A stretch of DNA of 64,000 nt. Source: Coprinellus micaceus. Taxonomy: Eukaryota > Basidiomycota > Agaricomycetes > Agaricales > Psathyrellaceae. The position numbers and the translations under genes were made by a program. Below are positions 47,776-59,685 of this stretch, in pieces (the first letter of the stretch is position 1; each line of letters begins with the position of its first letter). The notes under the pieces were generated by a model that was not told the origin of the DNA, ran no database searches, and was given only the letters and a program-made list of their open reading frames with translations. Where the stretch lies: positions 4,836,001 through 4,900,000 of the forward strand of contig OX596336.1 in NCBI GenBank assembly GCA_951394405.1. The letters are read 5' to 3'.

Positions 47776-48232
47776 ATCCTAGATCTCAACCTCTGTCATT
47801 CGGGATTGTCCTCCTTGGCTACGTTCAAACTGCTTCGATCAACTTATCAGAGACCACGCACGTTACTGGATACCACACTCAGCTATTTGTGCGCGATCTC
47901 GAGCGTGCTTGAAGTTGAACCATCCTCGGGGTCGACAGCCTTGATCCCTGTCGCGTTGGATCGTTGTCACCACTCCCATTCCGTCAAGAGAAACCTGTCA
48001 TTCTCGAATGGTAACCATGCTAAGCAATGCGAGTGACGGTCAAAGCTGTCTTACCGAGGATAGTGACGCATTGTTCAAGGATCGCCGTTCGTATCTGGTC
48101 AAAGCAGCGTCTGCTGGCTTTGATCAAACTGTAGGGCTCCAGATATTTAAGGGCGACCGGTCTGAGTTCCTCTCACCCAATATTCCCCTGTCACTCAATC
48201 CGCCCCTGCCTACCAAAGCGATCCACTCCACT

Positions 48233-48240
48233 TATAAATA
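48233..48240 (+). promoter_or_regulatory. TATA box of the MIF4G-like gene
   Basis: TATAAATA lies only 33-40 bp before the ATG at 48,273. This implies a very short 5' untranslated leader, or a start site that slips downstream. Confidence 0.55.
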
Positions 48241-48272
48241 CACACACGGCTCTACAACCCACTCGCACCGTC

Positions 48273-49615
48273 ATGGAGTACTTCGAAGGGTATCTCATCC
48301 AGACCGACCCCTTCTCCCCGATCTTGTCCCCGAAAGACGACGCAGACATTCAGCCGGGCCTCTTGTTCCCGATCGACGACCCAGTCATTAAGCAACTACT
48401 TGACAACGACACCCCAACCTCCCCCAATTCGGCAGAGGTCTATCGAACGTTCAAAGTCGTCAGTAACGACGTGATTGACAGAATGTGCACCGACCTTCTG
48501 GATGCAATCAAGAGATCGGTAAGCTCATGTGGGGAGGAGGCATTGCCGCTGATTTTCCGAGATATCATTGAGAACAGTCTCTACAAAGGGTGTACATTGC
48601 ACCACTCTCGCACCCTCGCTCGCATCGTTAACAGACTTGATGTTGCGATAGTCCGTGAGGAATTGGGGAACCCCGAGTGTGTCGGCTGGGGTAAACGTTT
48701 CCGTGAGGAGGTGAAATTCTTTGTGGAAAATATTCTCTCTCAGTTTCGGGTAAGTTCTATTTCCAACTGTAATCGTATGACCCTTACTTACAGAAGCCGC
48801 TCTCCACCACAGGATACCCTCAACTCTTCTCAGTGGACTTCAAATGCTGCGTTTATCGCAGATCTGTACGCGTACGGGTTGATCAGCTACGCCCAATTCC
48901 TAGACGGCGTCATGCGGATCTGGTATCCCATCGAGGGTCGTTCCCCCTTTCCACACACCACTCACCCATTCATAATCGTTCTCTTCTACTACATCGCCCG
49001 CGGCCAGACCAACGGTGCGGCCCAGATCGACCTTGGGACCTGGAATTGGCTCGACATGCGCCTTAACAAGGCGGTTAAGGCCACCTGGACTAGTGAGCAG
49101 AGGGAAGGCGAGTTTCTTGAGTTACCCCGCTCCGTCGGGTTAATCTCTGACTTGATGCAGAGGGTGCGGCGTGAGATCAACGAGTCCCCGTACCCGTACT
49201 CTACCATGCCCTATAGCGAGACCGAAGGATCTGACCCCATGCTTGAACATCTTTGCATGGTGGTTGGCCTCAGTATATTTGCAGCACCGAGTTCCTTGGA
49301 AGAGCTGGACTCGAATCTCGACCCTGGAAGGGCAGTGGGTAGTCTCTTCAACCAGGAGAGCTTTCCGTATGAAAGGTGAGTATCACCCGTTCCTGTGGTA
49401 TGTATACTATGTATGATATATGTACACTTGAATCCAATAGAGGGAGTAATTGGCTCCGATTGGGCAGATACATCGACCCACGCACAGCCCTGGTAACGGA
49501 TGTCGGAACTTTATTGAATTATTCTTTCCTACTACCATCATCGATAACGGTTGCCCTCAGAGCCTCATTTCGCTCCTACCTCATCATAGCCGTCGCCTGG
49601 CAGGGGTTCAACTAG
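48273..49615 (+). CDS. MIF4G-like (HEAT-repeat) protein
   Basis: Exons 48,273-48,749, 48,813-49,375 and 49,441-49,615 join to 1,215 nt (404 aa). The first intron (63 nt, acceptor CCACAG at 48,812) is in frame. The protein is mostly helical. Features fitting a MIF4G domain, the RNA/eIF4A-binding HEAT fold of eIF4G and Upf2, are LPLIFRDIIENSLYKGCTLH, then FIADLYAYGLISYAQFLDGV (the conserved helix usually FIGELFK..ML), and RSVGLISDLMQRVRR (usually SSRIRFMLQDVLDLR). It is far shorter than eIF4G, so it is a small lineage-type MIF4G protein. The family call rests on pattern resemblance, not a search. Confidence 0.6.
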
Positions 49616-51223
49616 TAAGCGACATACGCGCTATGGGTCTGTATGGGTTGTCAGGGCCACAGGTCCTACCCAGGCCGGCCAGGGCGGTAGCCCATGTTCC
49701 AATGGGTGCGTTTTCCAAGGCGAGCTGGAGGGGACCCGAGGATTGGGAGTGCTGGAGACTCAGTTGCGGGTCGAAACGACCATACCATCGCGTACGTTTA
49801 TGATCTCTCAGCACGTTTTAGTCCCCAGCTGATTGTAAGCAAATCGTACCTTCGCAGGCAGAACTGCGCCGTCACACTCCTACATCGTCACACCTCTTCA
49901 AGGCCATCCCCATCGACATTATTACTGCTCTGGTCTGACCACTTGGCCCTTGCCCCCTCCGTATTTGAATACTTCGTGCCATACCTGCGCGCTCGATTAC
50001 TCGAGTCGCCCTTTCAGTCTCCCCTTCTACCCTTCTGCCGGTCGTAGTCACGTTCTTGCTTTTGGCTGGACGATTACCCACTGGGCAGTGTTTATATCTC
50101 GTACTGGGCGCCTGTTCTGTGTCTCCGAGTGGACGTTGAAATCCTGTGATCGGTTAGCCCGCACCCGTCCAGCTTACCTGCCGTTCCTGGCGCCATCCCT
50201 CTTTTCAGGACGACATAAATGACTTGTCTTGGACCTTTGGCCCAAATTTCGCCCCATCTCGACTTCCACCTGTCGTCGGGGCCGAAGAACCTGTCCGTCC
50301 TATCCTTCAAACCGCGTCGACACTTCGAGTGCTGGTAATAGCGTCTTGTTTCTACCGAGATTTATACTACTCGCACCTCTCGAGTCTCCGTTTCGTTGCC
50401 ATTTTAGGCTCTGCTTGTCTTATTTCAACCCGCGTTGGGCACCCATTGGCTCTTCCCGAACGACGAACCATTGCATTTGTGGCGTTGTTTTGATCCTCCG
50501 CGCATAGAGCGGTCAGATCCCGCGCGCCTCCCAGCGATGCTAAGCACAAACCCAGGCTGGGGTACGGTATCAGATGCATCACATATCAGACCGAAATCCA
50601 ACGTAAGTCCAACGCAAAAGCAACGTGGGGTCGAGGAAGCACCGAGGAAGTGATGATCAATAGAATCATGCGCGCGAAACATGATCCTTAACGTATTCTG
50701 CCACAGCCAATGCACCTTTGAATTCAATTTCAATCAGAGGTAACTACGCCGACGCGACGCGCGCTGCATACTCGCTCCTACTCGCATATTCCTCCCTCCC
50801 TTTAGTCTCCAATGTCCATACTGTCCCCCCAACAACGCGGTTCAACGGAAGAAGGCCTATCGCAATTTCCCGTGTATGGATTCTATGTCCGCAGCGCGTG
50901 AAGCTAACCCAGATTTCTACAGTACGCCATTCGACTCGAGCGCTGGCACCAGATAACTGCAAAAGAGCATGTATGATGCGGGACTTGTGACCCACGCACC
51001 CAGGGGGAGATTTTCAGAAGCATTACAAGCGTACCTATAAACCCCCGGGTGTGCTTGATGTGCGACTGCCAATCATTCAAAACGCGCGCAATGACAGCAC
51101 AGAGGGGGGACGGCGGTGGAGCGGACAATCGTAATAAGCGACTGCCAACGTTATGCTCTTTGTTGCCTGATGTGCGGGACCTAAGGCGGACGTAGACCGC
51201 CATAAGATATGTCGGTGGAAAGG
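49616..51223. other. Intergenic and 5' part of duplication unit 2
   Basis: No supportable gene. From about 50,460 the sequence is related to unit 3 (58.37 kb onward), for example GTATCAGATGCATCACATATC here and GTATCAGGTGCATCAGATATC there, and GATGATCAATAGAATCATG against GATGATCAATGGAATCATG. Confidence 0.55.
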
Positions 51224-51229
51224 TATAAA
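51224..51229 (+). promoter_or_regulatory. TATA box of zinc-finger gene copy 2
   Basis: TATAAA 96 bp before the ATG. Downstream sequence (GTATCTCAACAG) is shared with copy 3. Confidence 0.6.
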
Positions 51230-51319
51230 GGTCGGGCCAAAGAGCTCTAAGCGGTATCTCAACAGTCACTCCCAAGCCTCTCTCATCTCAACTCTCAACC
51301 CACCAATCCCATTCCCAAC

Positions 51320-51805
51320 ATGCGATTCTCCACTATCACCCTCCTTCTCGCGGCTCTCGCCCCCCTGTACGTGACCCGCCCCGCTCGACGTCGAGAGGGT
51401 GACCACGTCGCTAACCATACTCTTTTACAGTGCCCTCGCCCAATACAGCGACGACACCCTGTCCGTGCGGGAGTTCGACGACGTCGTCCTCGACGCCCGC
51501 GAGGTCCTCGAGGATCTCGGCTTCCACGCCCGCGCCCTGAAAAGCGCCGCCCTCTCCGCCCGGCGTCTCGAGCACCTCGAAGCCCGCATGGCCGGGATCG
51601 AGGAGGCTCTGGAACTCGAGGCTAGGGACAAGAACCTCTACAAGTGCCCGAAGTGCTCCAGGGCCTTCGCAACTCTTTCCCAGATGAAGGTGCGTGGAGA
51701 TCTCAGCTCGTTTGAGGGTCGGGTTACTGATAATGACTACGTACCCCCCGGCTACAGGCGCACCTGGCGACGCACCCCAAGCCCAGGCCTTCCCCTCCGG
51801 CCTAG
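51320..51805 (+). CDS. Predicted secreted C2H2 zinc-finger protein, copy 2
   Basis: Exons 51,320-51,366, 51,431-51,689 and 51,758-51,805 give 117 aa. The signal peptide is the clearest of the family (MRFSTITLLLAALAPLALA, predicted cut before QYSDD). The acidic helical region and the finger follow, with C88, C91, H104 and H108 (C-x2-C-x12-H-x3-H; CPKCSRAFATLSQMK then AHLATH). The tail is shorter and lacks the RERGL end of copies 1 and 3 because of sequence change after the finger. Exon lengths 1 and 2 (47 and 259 nt) are identical in all three copies. Confidence 0.82.
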
Positions 51806-54002
51806 GGAGAGGGTGACGAAATTGGAAGGATGCGCTGGGTAGATTGCAAGGACGAACCGTTTACCAGGTGTACTCGCAGATCCTTGGGGGCGTATGTATT
51901 TAACAACCTCCTTTTTGTGCAAGTCCCAATTCATCCGCCCAGCGTGTCTATTCCCATCCCGTACTCACTCGTAGTGTGTATCCCGTAGTAGTCTACTTAT
52001 GCTTATAACCCTTCTTGGCGATCTCCACGACACCCCACGCGAATCGTCGGGTACGAACTATACCGAGGAAAGCTGGAAGACACACATTTCATCCTCGCGG
52101 TTCGGCGTCCTCGAGTCCGACGTCTCTAGCATCCGACTCTCTGGGAGAACCCCCACCATTGGTTCTGATTGACGACATGCGGTTCATCTTGCGATTGGGG
52201 AGCGTCTGTTCGGCGACCTGCACAGAACTTGGCCCTTCCGACGACGCAAGGTGTGGATCAGCCGTGAGTGTCTTCCCCCATGTACCCGGAATACGAGAAG
52301 CGCGCCCGAACGAGGTATCGCGAAACACAGACACCCCGGTCGAACGTTCGATCCCATATAACCGCGTCGTCATCTGCACGAAGAGTTGGGATTGATCAGC
52401 CGCGATATAAAGAATAAAGAATAAAGGCACGTAGGGACTCAGGATGGTGGAGCGGACAAGGCGCCCATTCTACACTTCAGTTCAGAATAATATTTCGAAA
52501 GGAAGACGCGGTACGTACCGTTCAGTTCAACGAACCATAACGGCCGACGTCCTCCGTGCGAGCTCCCAATCGTTCTCGATCCCGCCCGTACGGGTACCAG
52601 TGTGGTAGTCGCCACTGGGGGAGGATGTGGAGCAGGAGAGAAAGCGTAGGATGCGTGTCAGCGGGTAGAATGCGTATGGAAGGTGACGAACACGATGTGA
52701 GTAGCGAAGGACTGAAAGACCCGCTCAACGAAGGAATGAGCTCGACGGTTTGCGGGAAGGATCCCGAGGGGTACCTCGATCGGAACCGACTGCCCCGCGC
52801 ACTCGGAAACGAATGAGAAGAGGGTTGAAATCGCCGCAGGGGTGTATACCCACTCCAGCGGGAGGGACTATCGATGTCCCCTTAGGATGGACTGAGGGGC
52901 GCAGAAGCAGACGCTAGCGCTTGTATGGGCGTCCAGCGGCCATTAGAGGAGGGCAGGCAGAGCGAGATAAAATGCGATAATTAGGTTCAGCGGGAGGTCT
53001 TCGGGCGAGAGGGTACGGCGATCGGGGAAGGAAACACGTCATATTATGCGGTACACAGGTACATCGCATGTCTAAGAATAGTGGAGCTGCGGGGAGGCGA
53101 AGTGAGCAACGACGGAGTGGGTGTGGAGACAACTTGAAGGTACGCACCTCTACGACCCAGCAACCAACCCCATAACTTGACTACGTTCAGCTTCGCCTCC
53201 TCCCGTTTCCTTCCACCCAGTATGAACGCGACTTCGATCCACTACCCAGTACCGCATACAGAGGGGCGAACCTAGGAATCGTAACCCGGGGTGCACTGGG
53301 AGATCTCCTCGCTGGCTTGGTGGGAATGAGCGCGAAGGTCGACGACGGGACGAAGGCTGGGTTTGCGTTCGTTCGAATGATAGGGGGAAGCCGGCGGGGG
53401 AGGCTCTGGGGGGGCTTCCTCCAACGCGGAGCAGACCAGGGCGTGAATCGACCGGCCTCGACAGCGCGGAAGTCAGGGCGAGGAGGTTCGTCGACGGTCG
53501 TTGGCCACCAGCCACCAGTAAGCGGCGGCGTGGTTGAAGTGTTGGGCGAGTGGGAGATCGGGATAGAACACCCTGAGGGCGGGGGTCTAAGTGAGAGGGT
53601 TCGTGGAAGTAGAACATCCGAAGCGCACCTGAAATCCAACTATGCTCGTACTTCGAAGATCCACCAATCGTGGAAGTTGAACTACCGCCGGCTGTCCGGA
53701 CCCCGTTCGTTCATCGGTGCGTCTGTTGGGGTTGGGATGGGATTGGCTTCATCCTGGAGGTTCCCAGTCGCGATAAAAAGAGGAAAGAGGACCTTTCTCT
53801 GAGGATTAGAACACTGAAGTACTATACCGATGTAAGAAAACGAACCTTCAGCCGCCCTCGATTAGACGCGAACCAGCGCGATTCCACAACTCGAGCCACC
53901 GGAGATCTGAGCCGCGGTCCCGTAGATGCGTTGGTCCATAATTCAACCGGAAGGGCCCGAAGGCCAGAAGAGCCGGTCGTGGAGAGTACGACGAGGAGGG
54001 GA
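51806..54002. other. 3' flank of unit 2 and gene-poor region
   Basis: Shared 3' flank with unit 3 (CCGTAGTAGTCTACTTATG against CCGTAGTAATCTACTTGTG; CCGAGGAAAGCTGGAA against CTCGAGGAAAGCTGGAA). The 52.95-53.15 kb stretch is related to 35.7-35.9 kb. Overlapping frames around 53.2-53.8 kb are not convincing. Confidence 0.4.
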
Positions 54003-54090
54003 GATCATGGTGGTCAAGCACAACCGCCGTCGTCATCAATATCTGGAAGCCGAACAGCCGGCCGAACGCTCCCACGCCCCTATCTCACTA
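54003..54090. repeat. Dispersed repeat R1, copy D
   Basis: GATCATGGTGGTCAAGCACA to CCCACGCCCCTATCT (54,071-54,085). Closest to copy C (shared GGAAGCCGA and AGCCGGCCGAACGCTC-like sequence). Confidence 0.7.
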
Positions 54091-55473
54091 GATCGCCTGC
54101 TCGTTGCCAGTTCGAACGCTCCTAATGAGTCGTAGCGTTACAGAGCGTTACAGCAGTTTTCAAAACGATCCGTGTAAAGGGAACGACGCGAGCTCTGACC
54201 TTGCAACGTCGCTTCCTCAGCTCGATGCGCCTCCTCGACCTACCTTCCACAACGCACCTCGTATCTGCGTGTCGTGCGGGAGACGAGTGAGGAAATGGGA
54301 TACGCGCTAATGGTCCTGCCATACACACCCCTCAGGGAAGGGTACTTGTTAGTGGGGAGTTCCGCCCTTACGACTCTCCGTTCGACATCTACTTCCCCCA
54401 CCCCGCCATCCAACGTTGTGCTTGGAACACCCACCCTTCTGGAATCCTTTGCGTGTGCGTACGATCTGCTTTACCGAATCCAAGCTGTCCAACGCGTACC
54501 TCGATTCGTTCGTCGCGTAATGCGTGCTCGGACCATCGAGTCCCTCTTACATACCTTAGACGGGGGTCGGTGGTCCGTGTACTCGAGATGCACTTTAATG
54601 CGACTGCCGAGCCGTCGATTGGGGTTTTTCGCTATCGTAGGATATGCGTGCCGGACGTGCGCGATACGGTCCGCGGGTTCTGGGAGATGCATTTATCTCT
54701 CTTCGCCCAACCTGAACGCCCTCGATGAGCCGGACCGAGCTCCAACTTCGATCTACCAAGCAGCACCACACACCCTCGACTCACAGTGGCAGAGACGTCG
54801 AATGTATTCGTGCTAGCAAGAGAGACTCGACGCGTGTCAGCGCGTCGAGCGGTCGAACCCTCCTCGCGATTGCCCCGTAACCTTCGGTGTCCGTAACACG
54901 ATGGGAACTAGGATGAGGCCGCCATATGCGCGAACACGGTCTGCCCCCACGACAGGCCCCAGGGCTTCGGGAACGATGGTCCCCTGATAGGCTATGGTTT
55001 CGACAACGGCACAGCCCACAGGAACCCCTCGTGCGTGTTCCAGTGCCCGAGGTATGTCGGGAGCCTTCCTTTCCGCACTTCAGAGACTATGAGTACCGGA
55101 AGGCACCTCAAAAATAGGTCGATATGCACGTTCTGCCGGGTTGGACGGGGAATCCAACGTCGCCGTGGTCACGGGTGCTTAAGTGCTGCATGGCGTTCCG
55201 ACGTGGAAATGGGTTAGACTGGGTAGGCACCCGTGGGCGTCTCCGATGGAGTTGACGTGTAAATGCGTTGGGTTCAAGTATGAGGAGAGAAAATATGTAT
55301 GACAAATGCCGGGATACAGACAGTGAATCAAAACAGAATTACAAATACCATGACTCCAGTCTACGCTCCACACTCTACGTTTGCCCGAGGCACCAGGCAC
55401 GAAGTTCAATAACGAGACCTTCAAACTACACCCCACCGTCGCACAAGCACTTCCTCACGCGTCTTCCCGCATC
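54091..55473. other. Intergenic, with one hairpin
   Basis: A 9-bp stem CTCGACGCG/CGCGTCGAG (54,826-54,834 and 54,841-54,849) with a 6-nt loop is present. The 180-codon plus frame at 54,274-54,816 has no recognisable protein character. Confidence 0.35.
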
Positions 55474-55803
55474 TCAATCCAGGTCTCCCAAAGCCCCTTC
55501 CGCGCGATACTTTCTAACCTCAAGGACGAGGTACTCCCCGCCCTCCTGTTTAACCAGCCCACGAACAACAATATCCGTGTTCCGCGGGTCGGCGTTCTTG
55601 TGGTTGCACAGAGTCTGAATGGCACTCGCCAGCCCCGCAGGCATCGAAGACTCAGCCATCGTGCCGTGCATCATAACGAGAGCGTACGGTGGGGGGATGA
55701 GCAGTTGTGCGAGGACGGTCGATCCGTCGAGTGAGCGCCTGGCGGGGACCGGGAGGTCGGCGGTGGTGGGCGTTGTGGTTTGGGTGGGCGGCTGAGTGGA
55801 CAT
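55474..55803 (-). CDS. Small protein of unknown function, 109 aa
   Basis: A single exon from ATG at 55,803. It has a Thr/Pro-rich N-terminus (MSTQPPTQTTTPTTADLPVP) and then a compact domain with PPPYALVMMHGTMAESSMPA, LCNHKNADPRNTDIVVRGLV and EYLVLEVRKYRAEGALGD. A TATATAAA on the minus strand (55,853-55,846) lies about 45 bp upstream of the ATG. The start is chosen at this Met because the upstream in-frame extension crosses the TATA box. No family recognised. Confidence 0.55.
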   Translation of the reverse strand: MSTQPPTQTTTPTTADLPVPARRSLDGSTVLAQLLIPPPYALVMMHGTMAESSMPAGLASAIQTLCNHKNADPRNTDIVVRGLVKQEGGEYLVLEVRKYRAEGALGDLD

Positions 55804-55845
55804 GGGGCTTGTGGAGTTGTGAAGAGAGATGGGGACGGAGTGGGG

Positions 55846-55853
55846 TTTATATA
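55846..55853 (-). promoter_or_regulatory. TATA box of the 109-aa gene
   Basis: TATATAAA on the minus strand, about 45 bp before the start codon. Confidence 0.55.
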
Positions 55854-58800
55854 GGTTCGAGGTGTGCCACACATTCATAATGTTGAGACACGTCGCAGTG
55901 GCTTCGTAGCTCCGCAACCACAATGCCGTTGTAAGGCGACATATCGAAAGGAATGGGACTTACATGGGTGAATGGGCAAAGCTATGAGTGGGCCAGATGA
56001 TGTACATCGAGATAGTACTCAATGGCAAAAGTACAACGGAACAAAGCGCGGGCCACACTGTCGCGTAGGTCATTCACTTTCACCAAACAATTAGATCGGG
56101 CCTCCTTTAAACATGAAGGGGAAGAGAACGTTTTCCTCTACAAACTCCATACTGCGTCATTGACCGAAGCTTCCCTGAGTGACGAGTCCACTCATAGAGA
56201 AAGGTTCGTGCCCATAGCCAGGGCGGCCTACGCGAAATATTATGAAGTAAGGCCATAGTAGGAGGGAGGCCCGATAAAATGGAAACAAATCCGTAGGCCC
56301 AGCCAAAAGGACGAAGATATGAATGCTGCCGAGATGAACGTCTCGATGAAGACGATAAAGGCGGAACGAGAGGACAGGAAACAAGCGACGGGGAACGAAA
56401 TGAACACGGACCAGCGATCCCTGACAGTCACCGCCCCTAGTTCTCAGCCGCCGCGAGGAGCACGTTGAAACATGGGAGATCTTTTCCCTTGAGGAACGCA
56501 GGTCCCCAGTATGTATTCACCTCCGTTGAACGGCAAACGTGCCCAGTCCGTAGAACGGAGATAGTTGGACCTGGGGGCTAGACGAGGGAGAAGGTCGTCG
56601 GGAAGAGACAGGAGACGGGTAAGGAGAAACAGCATTATGCATCTAATCCAGGAAGAGCCAATTTTGAGGAGATTCCAACGAGAAACCACGGGAACAATCG
56701 CACTCGACGGCCCGTCGGCGCGCGTAGCCTCTACCGTTCGACCTCCAACTCACTTTCGCTCGGGCTATGGAGTTCTGGCCTGAAAGGGTCAGTGCGGAGC
56801 GTTTCATCGTCCCTTTCGCTTGCGAAGCTACCTAGTCCCCTACTGGCATCTAGTAACAAGGGCCAGAGGTTCAATGCGGCGTGTCGAGTGCACGGAGCCT
56901 CACATCTGCGCGTAGCGGAAGGGGGATCGAAACGGACTGGCAATTAGGATCTCGGTCGACCTTGGCTTAAAGGAAAGAAACGCACCTCAGCCAACCACCC
57001 CTTCAACCAAGTTTCAGCTCATCTCAAGCCCGCACGCGCCCAAAGATCGCAGACCCGTCCTTTCGTACACTCAACCCCCTTCGTTGAGTCCTACTGCTCG
57101 TGTTAGTTCGGCGCGACGACGACACGGTGCTGTGCTGCATGACAGTTGACCGCGTTGGATCGCTGCGGATGGTGATCGCATCGTAGAAGAACGAAATGAA
57201 CAGAGAAGGGTAGGAGAGGGTTCCATGAATCCGCCCAAAGCGCACATACCCGGCCTGATGATGGTCCAAGATCAACCCTTGTCGTGGTGGATGACAGCGA
57301 GCGCCGTGTGCTGTCACCATTCACACGCCGGCGTTCTGCCCGTCACGTTGCTTTGGGCGCTTAAAGTGACAGAGGTCTAGATTCGACGACTATCGACCGA
57401 CCGGTCTTGTTGAAGGCAGTACAGGAGCCTGCCCGTTCTTCGGACTGATGATACCTGGCGCATGGGTGATTTACTTACATACGCCCGGTAGAGTTCGTTG
57501 GCGACTGAGACTTAGTCTGTCGAACAACGGAAAACTCCTATCCTCGTACAATCAGTCATTCGAGGAACCTAGTACGTGGGAGACACCCTGCCACCCACTA
57601 TGGCCAGTTTGGCGTGGGTAAGGACCAACACATGGTCCTCTGCGCGACACAACGATCTGCTGACCCAAGGAAGAAGAGCTACAGGTTGACTCGTGTCCCG
57701 GGCTAGATGCTCCCGAGGGGAGGGAACATCATGGGCGTGGATTTCGTTTATGGGGTGAGCGAAAAGTGGGCCCAGAATTTCTTCCCTCGGACAATGCAGA
57801 GGAACACCGCCGCGAGAGCCACGAGAGAGACTGAGACGGAGTTGAGACGGACACGCCTCCGCACCACGAGCTGGCGTTATTGACGCTGTTTAAACTCGGT
57901 GGTATTAATGATTTGCATGCTTCCCATCGAGAGTAGAGAGCGCCCAAAGTTGGTTCGATATCTTCGGATCCGTCAACGGGCGCTTCATCCCGCATTGAAC
58001 CGCACACTGCCAGTGCGGCATCCGGGTCTCGTATCGAGCGTTCCTTTGACTCTCTGCAAGGGATTCCTTGGGCCAACCACTCCCGTACTCCTAGTTCAAA
58101 CCGATTGTCCTAAGGGCTATTCTTCCCCCCAGAACGTCAGAGGTGACTTGACGACCATGGGGCCAGTTCCACCCGCCACAACCTTCCCCTCTGCCTCCGA
58201 GTCCTACGGTGCCAAGGACTAGGCTGCTGTCTCCAAGAAACGACGCCGACAAAGTTAGGCGCCATATTAGAAAGAACATTCTTATCTACCCCAATGTCAT
58301 CGATGCCGACCGGAAAACCTGCCTGAGCTCATCTCATTTCAACCCCGTTACCGGTGGGCGGGTTGGACGGCCGCCGATTCTTTTTTGGAATGATGAATTT
58401 TTGCCTTCGTGTGCCGTTGCTCCGTTATTTCGCTCGCAGAGCGCTCAGCAGACTGCGGAAGTCAAGCCATCCTAGGTCCAGCCTGAGGAGTGGCGGTGCG
58501 GTCAAGGCAACAATAGATCGTAGGGCGTATCAGGTGCATCAGATATCAGATCGAAATACAAAGTAACGAGAAGGAGGAAGTAATGAAGTATCGACGAAGT
58601 GATGATCAATGGAATCATGGGCGCGAAACATACAGTGACGTACTTTGTCCGAAGAGATGCATTCTTGAATTGAAGGTAACCACATCGACGCGATTCTCTT
58701 TAAACCGCGTTGTTCGCGCACTCTTGGATAGTCCTTCCTTGAGCCGTCAGAAATGCGCCCACACAGTGCGGCTAAACGAAAGAAAGACCAGCTCGACTTC

Positions 58801-59116
58801 CGGGATATGGGGTTTCGCAGCCTGGCTAACACTTCACATCATGCAACTCAAGCGCCCAAAAGCGCGCCGGACAGTACTCTGGGAACGAAGGGGTACGCCA
58901 AGGAGATTGAGACTGTCGCAACTGATTGCGGTTTCCAGGAACGTTAGTCCACAGCTACACATTGTGAGCGCCGATGTTTTGTTTCAACGGTGCGTAATGC
59001 CGGCACGGGGACAGAGGCGGTGGAGTAGAACATGGATTGCGTACGTTATGCCCTTTGTCACCTTGATGGGGGCATCGTAGGCGGATATAGGCCGCCACAG
59101 GTAGTGCCAGGGAAAG
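55854..59116. other. Gene-poor region, including 5' part of duplication unit 3
   Basis: No supportable gene. From about 58,370 the sequence is related to units 1 and 2. Confidence 0.45.
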
Positions 59117-59122
59117 TATAAA
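59117..59122 (+). promoter_or_regulatory. TATA box of zinc-finger gene copy 3
   Basis: TATAAA 88 bp before the ATG, in a core promoter shared with copy 2. Confidence 0.6.
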
Positions 59123-59204
59123 TGTCGAGCACTAGCGCTCCGAACAGTATCTCAACAGCCACTTTCAACACACTCTCCACTCTCCAACCAATCCTATTCC
59201 CAAC

Positions 59205-59685
59205 ATGCGATTCAGCGCTATCACCCTCGTTCTCGCGGCCCTCGCCCCTCTGTACGTGACTCGACGTCGAGGAGATGAACACCTCGCTGACCACATTCTT
59301 TTACAGAGCCCTTGCCCACTACAGTGACGACTCTCTCGCTGCGCGAGATTACGACGATGTTGTCCTCGACGCTCGTGAGGTGTTCGAAGAACTCGGATTC
59401 CACGCACGCGCCCTTCAAAGCGCGGCCTTGTCTGCTCGGCGCCTCGAGCACCTCGAAGTTCGCATGGCCGAGCTCGAGGAGGCTCTAGAACTCGAAGCCA
59501 GGGATAAGAACCTCTACAAGTGCCCGAAGTGCTCCAAAGCTTTCGCGACTCTCGCTCAGCTCCAAGTGCGTCGACATCTCTGATCCTTTGAGATCTGCGT
59601 TACTGACTATTCCCTACTTCCACAGGCCCACACCAAGACTGCGCACCCCCCACCAAAGCCTTCCCCCAGGGAGAGGGGTCTCTAA
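59205..59685 (+). CDS. Predicted secreted C2H2 zinc-finger protein, copy 3
   Basis: Exons 59,205-59,251, 59,307-59,565 and 59,626-59,685 give 121 aa. The signal peptide is MRFSAITLVLAALAPLALA, then HYSDD. The acidic helical part (DYDDVVLDAREVFEELGFHA) and the finger CPKCSKAFATLAQLQ-AHTKTAH follow, with C88, C91, H104 and H109. The tail PPPKPSPRERGL is the same as in copy 1. Intron positions and the phases of all junctions match copies 1 and 2. Reading frame and finger residues are intact in all three, which suggests selection on the protein. Confidence 0.82.

Noticed and set aside
53317..53802. 161-codon plus-strand frame and its antisense partners
   Set aside because: Several frames on both strands are open at once and none shows conserved composition, splice context or promoter. 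It lies in duplicated non-genic DNA.
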